Positions 45,950 through 58,140 of a DNA stretch of 64,000 bases are shown here, piece by piece. A program made the translations under genes and the position numbers. The DNA is from Gnetum montanum. Its lineage: Eukaryota; Streptophyta; Gnetopsida; Gnetales; Gnetaceae. How positions within the stretch are numbered: the first letter of the stretch is position 1; every line of letters starts with the position of its first letter. Location of the stretch: positions 1,073,037 through 1,137,036 of the forward strand of contig MNCI01002682.1 of assembly GCA_015680685.1 (NCBI GenBank), given 5' to 3'. Below the pieces are notes generated by a model. The model was not told the origin of the DNA. It saw nothing but the letters and a program-made list of their open reading frames with translations, and did no database searches.

Positions 45950-48350
45950 TGTGTTTTAAGGTTCATCATCCTAGCTTAGAGTTACCTATTCTACTCATGT
46001 ATAAATCCTTACTCCTGTAGTAAAGCTTGTTGATGTTGCTCTACATCTACTTAGAACTACTTATGACATATTCTTACTTATGTAATCTCATGCTAGATTA
46101 CCTTTAAGTTGACCGATGCTTTGTGGACTTTCTCTTCTAGCTTGTTGCATGGTCTCCCTACAAATGTTTAGACAACATGTAGATACCTCCTTCGCTTGGC
46201 TTGTACATCGTCTTTAGCTTCCTTGAATTTCCTCTTAAGGACTACCACTCTTGCTTCATGGTAGAGGATATACATGTTCTCTAGTAGGTCCATCATCTCC
46301 TCAACATTCTAGGTTTCCTACTCAATCATGTGTATCTTCATGAATTTGTTAGTCTTCTAGGTTGTCTTCTTTGCTAGCTCTTTTTGCAAGTTTTAGTGCT
46401 CCTTATTAACATAGAGGTATTTATCCTAAAACTAGGTCATAATTTAACTTTCATTCTTAAGCCTCTATACATAGTAAGAGAGATAAAGTACTTGCTTTTC
46501 CTTTTTGGGCTCACCTTCTCCTACTTCTCAGATTGATGCTTTAGCATGTGCATTTACCTCACCAGGTCATCCTTCATGAATAATGCTTCTTTTCCAACTA
46601 GTTACACCTTGAATAGTTTGTCTTGTAGATACTGAATCCATACCTTAGGTGTAATAGTTGAGGGTGCAAGTACTTTTGGTGTAATATTTTCAAATTGTTC
46701 TATCCACTGTCATACCTCTACTTAGCTTCATTACAACTCCCTTGGGTAGAATGTCTTATTAGCATGACCAATTTTTAACTCACCTTATATCATCACTAGT
46801 TTTATATCTATCATACTCAATGTTCATTAGCATTATTTTGATGCTTGGATCTATTCTTTTTTACTCTTCAATTCATTAGATAGTCCCAAGTTAATCAGTG
46901 GATACTTGTAGGACTTCTATAGCATGATGGACTTTGTGTAAACTATGTCTAGATTAGTGTGAAGTAGATATGATTATTAATGGCATATTGATGTGTGATA
47001 AAATGGGACATTCCTACTGGGTTAGATGTATATCATTTAATAAGAAAGAAGGAAATGCAAGGAGATTCTTCCTTATATTATCACTACTCATAATAACCCC
47101 CAACATGTCTAGAAAATTTCCGCTAAGCTTCTATGATCACTCTACATGGATCATTACTACTTGGCCCTCTCCTTCTATGTGCATAACAGGATGAAGTTTG
47201 CCATTAGGAAGAGGTTCTTAGCTATATCTAATATTGAAGATAGGTGGTTAGGACATTGATTGGTTAGGCTATTACACCTTGACTTGTGGTAATGCATAAT
47301 GTATAGTAGCTAGCCTTGTCGGTCTTACATAGAGCTAGTTTGATGAATTGATCCAAGATGCCTTCATTGATGGCATTTCATCTTCTAAATTAGGTGCTAC
47401 ACAAACAACTTTAAGGTGTTATCTTAGGGTCACAACCATGATGTTCTTCTAGTTTGTTGTTCCTAGTGAAGTGGGATGTCTCCCAACATAATTTAGTCTT
47501 TCTACTAGCTTGCATAATTTTTTGATTATTCCTAGGAAGACATACACTTCTCTTTTGTCTTTAGCTATGTATTTGATCTTTTGAGTTAAGGCTTTAATCA
47601 AGAAGTAGTGGTTATTAATGGTGCATCATTCCTTTATGATTATCACAAACTTTAATCCTCAAGCAAAGATGTTTGATAGTTTCTTAGTGAACATGAAGTT
47701 GTAAGTCATGATCTTGTGCATGAAATTTTACATCATAGGAAGATTAGACATCTTAACATCCTATATGGTCATATCAAAGTCTTCTTTCAAGACCTTTATC
47801 TTGAGCTTGGGCTTAGTCTTCTGAGTCTATGGTCACCAATTATTACTTGGCTTATTTGGAAATCCTATAGCTTTGGTGATTGCGCATGTTGAAATGGACA
47901 ATAAAGTTCCACCAATGAATGACATTGTACCATTTGGAGCAAGATTGAGGGAGAATTATTTCATCTCATGTTGATGCCATATGAAAGATTGGGTGATGTA
48001 GTCATAAAAACTAATCCTTTAAAGGGTTTACTTAAGTTTAGGTGGACCAATATTAAGGAATTTTTAGTAGATGTTTTTCTTATGGATGGGTCTCCCTTGT
48101 ACATTATTTGCATCCATGCCTTCTTCCACATCATCTAGCTTTAGATTGTTACTTGCCAACTCTTCTAGCACTTATTTAGAAGACCTTTACTTAGCATGTG
48201 CTTAGCTGAGAGATTGAGAGCATGAATAACTATCTTTAGATCTCTCTTTCAAGGAAGTTCTCTTGCATATAAGTGTTGAATTTAGAGACTATTGTTCTGC
48301 CTCCTCATCCTTTAGTATCGGTGGTTCTCTTATAGGAGCATAGACTAAAG
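45950..48350 (-). pseudogene. 3' ORF of element F, broken
   Basis: On the minus strand a Lys/Glu-rich frame (VEEMMDLLENMYILYHEARV near 46300) matches the coiled-coil part of C and B (IEEMMEYMEFANLRY). Upstream, near 47490-47690, reads KLSNIFAxGLKFVIIIKE and VYVFLGIIKKLCKLVERLNY. Near 47890-48000 a QSFIWHQHEMK...FIGGTLLSIS stretch may correspond to the FWHNK...FSVQAI block of D. Many stops and frame changes. It follows the U3-like segment at 48841, as in C and D. Confidence 0.6.
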
Positions 48351-48785
48351 ATTGAGATTTTTCAATCTTTTTCTTGCTTAGCCTGTGAAAACTCAAATGT
48401 AATTACCTAAGCATGATGAGCTATGAAAAATACCAAAAATTAAGTCTCCCTAGATATTATATTATCATTACAAAAAACGCACATTGGAACAACAATAAGC
48501 ATAACCCTTGGAGCCACAAGAGGAACATAATTACAATAGTAAACCATTATATGCATGGATAAGTAAAACTAATTTCAAAATATTTTAAATAACTGCTAAA
48601 ATCATAGAGAAAATATCCTATTTGGTGCCTCTTCTCCATAATTGAGTTACAAGATACCTAGCTTAAATAATAAGAACAATAGAAAAGGAAAGGATAAGGA
48701 AAAAAATGCTTAATGAATCCCTAGTGAATCTAGGTTATCAAAACAATTTGATAGATTTTTATTTGTTTAGACCATCAAAGACAAA

Positions 48786-48811
48786 TGAAATAAAATAAAA
48801 TAAAATAAAAA
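48786..48811. repeat. Short (AAAAT)n microsatellite
   Basis: About five AAAAT units, just downstream of the TATA box of the F internal segment in minus-strand reading. Confidence 0.8.
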
Positions 48812-48840
48812 TGAACAAGGAATAGTTGGAGACTCATCCA

Positions 48841-48925
48841 TCTTTTATAGGAATTTGCTGATGTAGGGATATCAATGCTCCCATGTTGATGTAGGGGGTG
48901 TGTCAATAATACATCCCCTTTCCCC
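48841..48925 (-). promoter_or_regulatory. Internal U3-like promoter segment upstream of the 3' ORF, element F
   Basis: Read on the minus strand it has GACACACCCCCTACATCAAC and GGGAGCATTGA, then CTATAAAAGA at 48850-48841 as TATA box. The LTR of F has ACACACCCCCTACATTAATG and AGAGCATTGA in U3. Together with C and D this makes three elements with their own U3 words in front of the 3' ORF. Confidence 0.62.
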
Positions 48926-50980
48926 AAAGGAAAAATAGTCAAATTACCTTTCTCATGCATTTTCTTGGCCCCATTGATCTTGTAGGGGCCTAAACATGAC
49001 ATCAAACTCTTCCAAAATGATAAGGATTAACTTGGGACAACTCACAAGGGAAGTACGAAGACCAAGACATGAAACTTATCTTGGGTGACATCTAAACTCA
49101 TGGGACTTAAATCAAAATGTCAAATTTTCTTATTTCTATGATGCAAGGACTAAAAAATAAAAGGAGTTATAAGAAATAAGAGTTAAATAGGACATCCAAT
49201 GATCAAATGAATAGGAACAAATAATGTAATTTGGAAATAAATTATGATAATGAAATCTAAAGCTCATAGAGTCACAGAGTCACAACCACATAAGTGGAAG
49301 ATCAATTAAGTACCTTATGCCATGAAACCACTACTATCTCATGGGAGATAAGCTTGAGTTCACTCATAATATCAAGTCATTAAGTTTTGACAAGTGGATC
49401 CTTTGCATAGTAGGCACTTTTCTTCCATGGCCTTGTGCAACTTGTTAGTGGAAAACCCATGGATCTCTAAGAATCAATGAGACATTAGCATCAAACATGA
49501 GTCCACCCCTTTAAATCATAAAATCTCATCCTCTATTTCACCCCATTGAATTTCTACCATACATAACAATGCATCAAAATCATAAGAGAGAGATGAAGAA
49601 TGAATTTATGGACAAGAGAGAGAAGATGAGAGTGTAACATAATTAGATCACCAACCAATCATTCAAGTAGCGCATGGGAGTATGTGAGCATTTCCTACAC
49701 ATTGTCAAAGATCCATTGCAATGTCCCTTTGTCACTACTTATCCACATATTAGGAATAGACCTCCATGTTCCCTTTTCAAGTACAAGGTTGCACCTTCCA
49801 CTACTAATGTTATCTATCCTTGATTATTCCACTATATAGAAGTTGAGATTTTGATTTTAATTTTCCTTCATCTATGCACATATGCATAGTAGGTTCTCTA
49901 AATTTGGCTTTATTAGAAACCTTTCATCAATCACTTTGGCTATGCTATTCGATCCTAATCCCTTCGATGATTGCACTGCCATAACCAAGCTAATGAAATA
50001 TCCATGATAAATATGATTATTAATTAGGTTAAGAGTTGAAATTTTAACTTTTTAGAGTAGATTGATTTTAGAATTTAGGTGGTAAAAACATTTGACATTA
50101 TAGTTTACTAAGAGAGAGGCTTCTTCATGGCCTTGGATAGAAATAGGCAAGAGATTATCTTGGACTATTACATTTCAAAGTCAAGTAATCTAGGCAATAA
50201 GATGAACATAAAATAAGCATGTATGATTGAATTCACACATGCTTTACATGGGTATTAGTTCAACCTTTCATCTTAATCTTGCTTGAGTGATTACACGATT
50301 AGTTTGGGATGGTAAAAATACCAATTTATGTGGATTGAAGAGCTTGGAATAGTATCACTCTCTCCATTACCTTATCTTCTTAACTTGATTTCAAAAATTT
50401 TCTTTTCTTTCCTCTTTCTTTATTTGTTAGTGTTTTTTTAAGGGAAAATAATTTTCCATAAGTAGAGAGTCTTCTGAGATATGCATGAGAGTTGTGGAAA
50501 ATGATAGAAATGCTAGATCACCACATGAAGTCTTTGACTTGCACAAACATAAACATCCATTCCTCACTACATGACATGCATAAGTTCATGGGAATCATGA
50601 ACCTTTTTTGATTAAGGTGGTTCATAATGATAAGCATGTGCCCGTTGATTCAATCACACATATTTGAACCATCATAGTGGTTACAAGGACTCTTAATGAT
50701 ACATCCTTTTCTTACTTGCAACCAAGCACTCATCTAGGATTTTGAGGCTAACATCGTAAGATATGGGCCTATTCCTTGTTCATGGTTCTAGTGGTAGTAG
50801 CTTCAACAACTTGTGATGTAAGTCCAAACTTCTTACTAAATTTGAGCCTAGTTTACTAGTGATGGATAGAGAAAAAGTGAGTGGATGAACTCTATTAAGT
50901 AGGCATTCCATGAATGAAAGATCCATGTTTGAGCCATTTAGCACTCTCGCATCATCATGACATTTGTAACTCACCCATCC
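48926..50980 (-). repeat. Noncoding region of element F
   Basis: No coding motif is recognised. It contains the conserved box at 49391-49417 and otherwise corresponds in position to the post-pol noncoding region of C and D. A minus-strand frame at 50780-50974 (64 codons) has no known motif. Confidence 0.5.
49391..49417 (-). promoter_or_regulatory. Conserved noncoding box (element F)
   Basis: On the minus strand GTGCCTACTATGC followed by AAAGGATCCACTTG, nearly the same as in C (GTGCCTACTATGG, GGAGGACCCACTTG). It lies about 540 bases upstream of the internal TATA segment. Confidence 0.6.
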
Positions 50981-51099
50981 ACCATTGGCTTATTGGGTGA
51001 GCATTTCTAAAGTACATTAATTAGTTTTCCTACACATGCATAAAGATCACACTTAAAGAAAAGAAAATATTGGAAATAATCAATCACTAAGCTCAAAAA

Positions 51100-52080
51100 A
51101 TGTAAAAATTGCTAAGGACATCAAATTTATTAAAGTATACAAAAAATAGAAGAAAATAAAATGTTTAACATGGTGTGAAGGATTCCTCCACCATGACTAA
51201 TTCCATGTCTATCACCTAATAGACCTCTAAGTGCCACATATAAGATTAAGCATTAGGTAATCTTTGAGATGAATGATATTCTTTATACTTTTTCCAATTT
51301 ATTATGATCCCTTAAAGGTATTAAGCATTATCAAATGTCTACATGTGCAGTTGAGGATCATCATTGGTAAGCCCTCTATAAGTTGGAAAATCAGCCATGT
51401 TGATATGTTTGATATGACTATCATGAACATGCTCCTATGAAATGTAAATAGATTCATTTAATTCATGATAATCACTCTAGTTAAACAATGGGGAATTATC
51501 ATTACTAGATGGTCCTAATAAATGTAAGTGTTGGAAATTTAGAGAGCAAGTCTATGATTTGAGTTCTAGTTGTGCTTCTATGAAATGTATCTAACCATGG
51601 TTCTTCATGATGGATCATATTTTTTCCATTATTGTTAGCTTGGTCCTTCTCATCATATAAGTGCTCTAACATGAACTTATGTTATCCTTCTTCCTTGATC
51701 ATTTGATCTCAAAGTTCTTACGATTGATGAGGTTCATACTTACTATAGTGTGTTATAGATGCCACACAATACTCTAGATCATTTACTAGGACATAGTTAA
51801 TCAATACCTCTTTAAGATCATGTTGCATAGCCATAATTATTTCCCTTGATAATTGCCCATAGTTTATCTTAGTGATGTGCCAGGAAAATCAGTGATAAAG
51901 AAACATCTAGTATATGTTTGAATGTAACATGGACCATTCTTTGCTATGTCATATTCTTCTTGGTAGTGGTCCTTGGTGAGGTTTCATTATTATCCACCAT
52001 CTTGCTTGTGATAGTAACCTACACACAATGCTAATAATAACACACACTCTAATTGAAAAAAAATGTTAAAATCAAGAATG
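51100..52080 (-). pseudogene. gag: Gag of element F, strongly decayed
   Basis: On the minus strand near 51425-51200 it reads INMADFPTYRGLTNDDPQLH, then a stop, then TFDNA, then IINWKKYKEYHSSQRLPNA and SYMWHLEVY. This follows the gag core of D (NNFPNFSGGYDLDPHQHLQAF ... WQKLKLFPMM ... VWYRLL) with many changes. Stops occur every 10-20 codons. It lies next to the primer site, as expected. Confidence 0.6.
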
Positions 52081-52111
52081 TACAAGTATTCAAGGTAATT
52101 CACCAACGTCT

Positions 52112-52129
52112 TTCCCACTAATGGCACCA
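52112..52129 (-). promoter_or_regulatory. Primer-binding site of element F, decayed tRNA-Asp type
   Basis: On the minus strand TGGTGCCATTAGTGGGAA, one base after the LTR end, against canonical TGGCGCCGTTGCCGGGGA. It fixes the element orientation. Confidence 0.75.
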
Positions 52130-52130
52130 A

Positions 52131-53430
52131 TGATAAGGGTCTTGCAAATCATTGTTAATGGGACCGTATCATATGGAATATAGTGTGATCTAGTTGTTAT
52201 CTTTTGAATATAGTGTTAATGTAAATTACAAAGAACACTTATGTATATCATTACATTCAATAAATATAAAAGGGATATAATACATAAGAAACTCATGTTG
52301 CCATGATTAGAGAATGGAGAGAAAATATTTATGATTTTATATTTTATATTTTTATGTATTTTATAAAGATAATAATAAAATAGTAAATAACACATATGCA
52401 TTACAATTTCTTCAAGACAAGTGACAATGGTCACATGCACACACACTCACGAGTTGCAATCCATAAAGAGATGAGTAAAGCACCTTACACATAAAGTATG
52501 AAACAACTCTTAATCATAATATTAATGATTTGACACCATACTGTATAGGTATGACCTCCTTGGATAAGAACAAATTATTGTAGCTCACCAAATACATAAA
52601 TGAATTAATAGCTTAAATAATGAATGTGTATGATAAGCATGAGGTTCATAGTTTTTTTTATAGTGAAAGATATTCAAGTCACAAAACATAGGAAAAATCA
52701 TGAGCTTTATCTACCATGCATAATGATAGACTCTACATCGACCAAATGGTTTTAGACTATGAAAGCAAGGTAGCACTCTAATAGAGTCTACTTGTACTTG
52801 TAAAAGTAATGACTAAAGAACACATAAAATAGAAACGATATTACACATACCTTAGGGAAAAGGAGCTCTTCATATAAAACTATATGTCAAAAGCCCAACA
52901 TTCTTAAAAATGAAGTCTAAGATATCAAATTTATATATGATGAACTGAACCTCAATATTTATAGTTTTTACAAGAAAGCAATTTAGGTTTGTTAGCACCT
53001 AGGCATCCACGAAGGGTCATCAAAAAATCTTGATAGTTTTGAGTCATGATCTAGGTGAAGTTTGATAATGAGGATTAGGAAAGAGGTGCATCAATGGCCC
53101 TATTTTGACATAGGAGATGTGTTATGTTGACATCCTAGTGTTAACACACCCCTTCCTTGCATAGCTAGCATAGACTGTAATTTTGGATGAAAGAAAAAAC
53201 CACAGAAAACATGTCCTAAGGATCATAGAACACTCAAATGAGATTGAAAACATCCTAAGGAACTTAAAACATGCATACAACATAGAACGTAACATAGGAA
53301 GCAAGGGTGCAAGCCTAGGGAGGCACAAACCTTAACTAGACATGCTAGGACTATAAACATAGGGTATACATGACACTTCATGAGTATAGGGTTTACAATT
53401 GACTTACAAATGCAACTAGATGACTTATTA
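52131..53430 (-). repeat. 5' LTR of element F (right copy)
   Basis: In plus-strand view TGATAAGGGTCTTGC to TGACTTATTA, the latter a decayed CTCATCA-type end. TATTTATA at 52956-52963 is the TATA box on the minus strand. U3 words GTTAACACACCCC lie near 53140. Confidence 0.82.
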
Positions 53431-54752
53431 ATTAACAACATAGATTACTTAGATATTTTCTTTGAACCAAGTAGCTTATCAATCCCTTTATTGAGAGGAT
53501 AATGAGATAACAGAGCTAAAGTAGTCAGATTAGATTTAAGAAAAACATTTAAGTTAGGGAAAGTTAAAAATTCTAGAGAAAAGTGTACTCAAGCTAATAA
53601 AAATAAAAACACTTATTAAATCATTAGAATATGTGTACTTAAAGAATATGAAGCCTATCATCATCATGTATGCTTAATTAAAAAGAAAAAAGGAGAAGAA
53701 GCTACTTGAGATTGTTAATAAGTGATCAATAACATTTGTGTGATCCTATGGTAAGATCACAAGAATTGATCCATGTATATACCAACATAGCTACATGGAT
53801 ATGATAGTTAAACCTAAGAATTCATCTCAATGTAGACTAAATCATTAACTAAAATATGTAGCCAAATAGGAGATGAAAAAGCTTCTTAAAGTGGGATTAT
53901 TTACCAAGTAGCATATAGTGAGTGGATTAACCTACTTGTTATTGTTCCTAAAAATAGGATAAATGGAAAATGTACATTAACTTTATATTGTTAAGTGCCT
54001 CTACCTTTAATGATCATTTTCCATTAACCTTCATGCATCAAGTCTTGGATATAATTTTAGGACATAAATACTACAAATTTTTGGATGAGTATAGTGGTTA
54101 TAGTCAAATCCAAGTTGCTTTAGAAGATTAATCCAAAAGCACATTTACAAGTATCTTGGAAACATTCACATATAAGAAGATGTCATTTGGGTCGTATAAT
54201 GTCTCAACCACATTTCTATACTTAGTTCTTTGTATTTTCCAAAATTAAATCGACAATGGTATGGAAGTCTTCATGGATGATTGATCTAGTTATAGCTCTA
54301 ATGTTGAGCAAACATTAAATAGAATCGAGGAATTAATAAAGTAATGTGTTGATACAAATCTGAAATTGAATTGGTACAAAAACCATATGATGATTCAAAA
54401 AGGTTTTATATTGGAACACATAATTTCAAAAACAGGGATCACGGTTGATATAAAGAAAATCAAATTGATCTAAAGAATTATGAAAAGATCCTAAACCATA
54501 AAGTATGAAATGTCATTACTTAAGCACACAAGGTACTTTTATTAAGAACTTCTTCAAAATCAATAGATTGTTGGTGAAGCTAATTAAGAAAGATGCATCA
54601 TTAGTCTAGATTGATGATTACAAACTAGAATTTAAGTTATTGAAGAAGAAGCTTGTAGTTACATCATTTTTTTCATGATCAAGATTGGTTCCAAATTTTC
54701 ACATCATGATGAATACATTAAATTATGTTCTCTCAAAAGTGCTTACACAAGT
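53431..54752 (+). pseudogene. pol: Element E, post-protease region and reverse transcriptase
   Basis: Matches C from about 23220 to 24520. The AGAATTGATCCATG and CCAACATAGCTACATGGAT strings precede RT. RT reads MKKLLKVGLFT (near 53874), DHFPLTFMHQVLDIILGHKY near 54010, FLDEYSGYSQIQVAL near 54078 (Gly to Glu change), MSFGSYNVSTTF and MEVFMDD near 54260. It has more substitutions than B or C. It stops in RNase H at 54752, where an antisense solo LTR is inserted. Confidence 0.85.
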
Positions 54753-55617
54753 TGATGAGCAACAAGGTACCCCTACACCCAACCATATGAATCACAAGCA
54801 TTCACTCGTGATTCTGTCAAACTCTACAGACCTTAAGTTCTTAAGTACACTAGTTTCAAGGATATGAAATATAATTGGAATGATTGTTCTCTGCTTAGTT
54901 CCACTTGTGAGATACCAGTATATGGTTAAGTGCAACTGAGGTATGTGATTTTTATCAATTTTATATTTTATAAGTTTAATTGCCTAGAACTAGGATGAAA
55001 GGTAAAGTAATTTAAGATCTAATTCATCTACTGCCCAGCTAACCTAACACAAGTACCCCTTTCCACTCTCCAGACACATCCTAAAAGCATGTAGTGCTGT
55101 TGGGTTACCAAACGTTAAGTGTTTCTGGGTTACCAATTGCTACATGTATGCTCGAAGTGGTCCTGCTTGTGTTCATTAACAACTAGAAATTGATTGCTTA
55201 ATGAAAATGCATGAAAGTAAAGTGCATGAATATCAAATGCATTAAAGAAAACATTAATTTATTCTTAGTGCTACAAGGATTATCAAAAGGGCTTGTCTTT
55301 ATTCCCATCACATTGTTATGCTCAAGTACATTAGTGCTCAAATAAAGGTCCGTACACACTCAAATTCTTGCTGTGGGCACTTAGAATTATTGTAACTCTA
55401 GAATGACTAAACTGTAATAAATTCTTACTTTATGCAAAAAACTAATGAAAAACTATATCCAGATTTTAAGCCCAAGTTCTATATTTATAGGCCAACATAT
55501 ACCTTGCAATATCGAATATTCAACATTGTGTCTTAGGCTTTGACATTAGGTATCCAATATGGAGGCTTCGATATTGAATATATTTGATATTGGAGCCAGT
55601 TAAAACATGATTTATCA
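54753..55617 (-). repeat. Solo LTR of the G family, antisense to E
   Basis: In plus-strand view TGATGAGCAACAAGGTACCCC to CATGATTTATCA, the reverse complement of the LTR at 2210-3049. The perfect 5-base target duplication CAAGT is at 54748-54752 and 55618-55622. U3 has TATCGAATATTCAACATTG and TTCGATATTGAA words with TATAG/TATTTATAGG as TATA on the minus strand near 55480. The absence of internal sequence with intact duplication means LTR-LTR recombination removed the element. Confidence 0.95.
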
Positions 55618-57260
55618 CAAGTTAATGATTAAAAAAGAATATACTACATTCATTGTGCTAGTATGAGCATTAGTGGTGCATAATTAAACTACACAACCAT
55701 TGAAAAGGAATTGATGATAATGGTTTGTGCACTAAAAAATTGTACACATTATATTGTTGGATATTCTATCTTTGTGCACACAAATCACAATATCATTCAC
55801 TTATTAATAAAAAAATCCATACTTAGTCCATGAATTATTATGTGATTAGTGATTTTACAAAACTTAAACATTATGATAATTAATAAGAAGAAATAATAGA
55901 ATGGTATTATAGATAATCTATTTCAATTTTGATGAGATCATGAGATTGATGAAAAGCCTATATCCAATTAGTTTCTAGATGAGCTCTTGCTTTCCAACAT
56001 AATATAGGTTTGCTTCTTAGAAACTACTCCATGATTTGTAGATAGTTCTACCTATCTGGAAGAACAAAGTGTTCCTACTTAATGGTATTGAATGAAAATT
56101 TACTAATTTTAGCACTAGGTGAAACATTACATGGAGATTAATGAAAACATCTATAAAGTCTAAGTTGATGGTCTTGTTCAATGGTGTGCCCCAAAAGAAA
56201 ATTAGTGGTAGAAACTATGCAAGGAGATGAGAATCCATTAATATTTTGATGGCTAGATAGTTTTATCCCACACTATTCTTCCACACTTACATATTTGCAC
56301 AAGTAAGCAAAAATTATCAAAGGATTGGTGGTTTATCAACCAAGTTCAAGGGATTATAGCATTTGATTCAGCCACTAGAATAGTTTGATATTTAGAGCAT
56401 AGACTTCATGGGTTCTATTTTACATACATCAAATGAAAAAACATACATTATTTTAGTTGTTAATTATTGCATCAAATGGGAAAAGACAGTTGTAGTAACA
56501 AACTACATGGTATTAACGACTACTAAATTCTTCAAGTAGTATAATGTAGATTCATTTAGCATGTTCAAATTACTCATTTTAGATAACAAGACATATTTTA
56601 TAGGGACTACCTTCTAGAAGTTAATGCAACGCTTGTGAATAAAACACAAATTGACTACACCTTATCATTATGAAACTAATAATCAAGAAGTGATTACATA
56701 TACAGAATTCATAAGGATTTTTATGAAGAATATTAGCTACTATAGGAAGGACTCGAGTAGGAAACTTAATGATGCCTTCTAGGCATGTTATGTAACATAA
56801 AAACTTTCTATAACCTATTCTTCCTATGAACTAATCTATTGAAAATTGTTAAAACTACCCACAAAATTTGAGCTCCAAATGTTGAACATTTCATATGAAC
56901 ATGACTTTGGCTTGAAATTAGCTAAAAGAAAATGATTAATAAATTTAAATTTTCTTGGAAAAAATCAAATGATAGTCCTTGTTTATAACAAAGTCCATAA
57001 GCTTTATTTTAAGAGAAGGCATGATAGTAAGATTAGATACCTAAAGCTTAAATCAAGGGACAAGTTTCTTTATAATAACCTAGACACATACCACTAAAAA
57101 TAAAATTTCAAACATTATGGAAGGGATCCTATCTTCTACATGCAAGCTATAAATTTGCTGCCTTACAAATTTACAATTGTACCATGTTTGATAAAATTAT
57201 CTTGGTCAATATTCAACAAATTAGACCATTTTAGGAACTATTTGACATAGGGAAAATCAC
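55618..57260 (+). pseudogene. pol: Element E, RNase H end and integrase
   Basis: RNase H resumes as LNYTTIEKELMIMVCALKN near 55687 and FVHTNHNIIHLLIKK near 55770. Integrase has IDFMGSILHTS near 56399, ILDNKTYFIGTTF near 56577, HKLTTPYHYETNNQEVIT near 56645 (the catalytic Glu position) and RKDSSRKLNDAF near 56740. It parallels C 24560-26190. There are many stops and frame changes. Confidence 0.85.
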
Positions 57261-58140
57261 CTAGAACATAGCTCAAGTCCAATCTATTCTTCAAATTTTC
57301 TTCCTCACTCTTAGTCATGAGAATGTATAACTCTTAGTCATGAGAATGTATACTTGAATGATATGGAGTTGATGAACCTATATTTTTTTTTGGCATTTTC
57401 TTATTTTTTAAACTTTCCTAATTCTTAAAATTTTCTATTTTCTTATCGATTTTTAGGTTTTTATCATCTTTTATAGCTTTTTGTATATTTTCTATTACTT
57501 GATAAATTTCAATTTCTTTACTATTTTTATGTTTTTGTGTCATTTTATTTACTTCTATGGAAGTATTTAATGTTGTTTTCTCTCATTTTAACATTACTTT
57601 TTTTCTATTTTGTAGGAGAATACATAATGTAATTATAATGATTTATTCCATGTCATCTGCTTGGACATTTTAAATTCACAATGAGTAGTAAGATAATTCC
57701 ACTCATCCATTCATCTTCCTTTAATAAGAGGTTATGGCCATGGGCATAATGTGGTTTTCATACATCTAAGAACTCTAATGAATTGCATGGTTACCAAGCC
57801 TAGCAGAGAAGAGGAAGGACCAAGAAGGAATGAAAAGGGTATGACATCAAGGAGAATTATTAATTTCCTAATATGCCATCATTGGATTCATTGTTTTAGC
57901 ACATAACTACAATAACTATGATACAATAATGATAAAAATAGGAAATAAATCCATCAAACACTTCTAGTTGATGTGTTACTAAATGGGCATGTGACCCATA
58001 TCTAAAGATGGACTTCTAGAGTTAGGAAAGTTAATTAATTAATCTTAAAATATAACTAGTGACCCATGTTTAAAGGTGTATAGTTGATTAATGATCCAAG
58101 AATACATTTAATATGCTTCATTATGTTGTGAAGCGTACCT
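57261..58140 (+). repeat. Element E noncoding region, first part
   Basis: T-rich DNA after integrase as in C, then the landmark GTATGACATCAAGGAGA near 57839 and GTGACCCATGTTTAAAGGT near 58060, which align with C (26712 and 26960). GTGACCCAT...TAAAG occurs twice, at about 57991 and 58060. Confidence 0.6.
57307..57352. repeat. Short tandem duplication
   Basis: Two copies of a 23-base unit, CTCTTAGTCATGAGAATGT plus TATA, lie side by side; the unit is nearly palindromic around TCATGA. Confidence 0.85.

Larger units (their letters stand above)
44421..53430 (-). mobile_element. Non-autonomous Athila-like element F, minus strand: gag and 3' ORF, no pol
   Basis: LTRs at 44421-45696 and 52131-53430 with flanks AATAA and ATTAA, a target duplication with one mismatch. 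On the minus strand the order from the right is LTR, Asp-type primer site (52112-52129), decayed gag, noncoding region with the conserved box (49391), U3-like internal segment (48841), 3' ORF, polypurine tract (rc of TTTCCCCATGACC), LTR. The 6.4 kb interior leaves no room for a full pol, and no RT or integrase motif was found. It is much older than D by LTR divergence. Confidence 0.8.
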
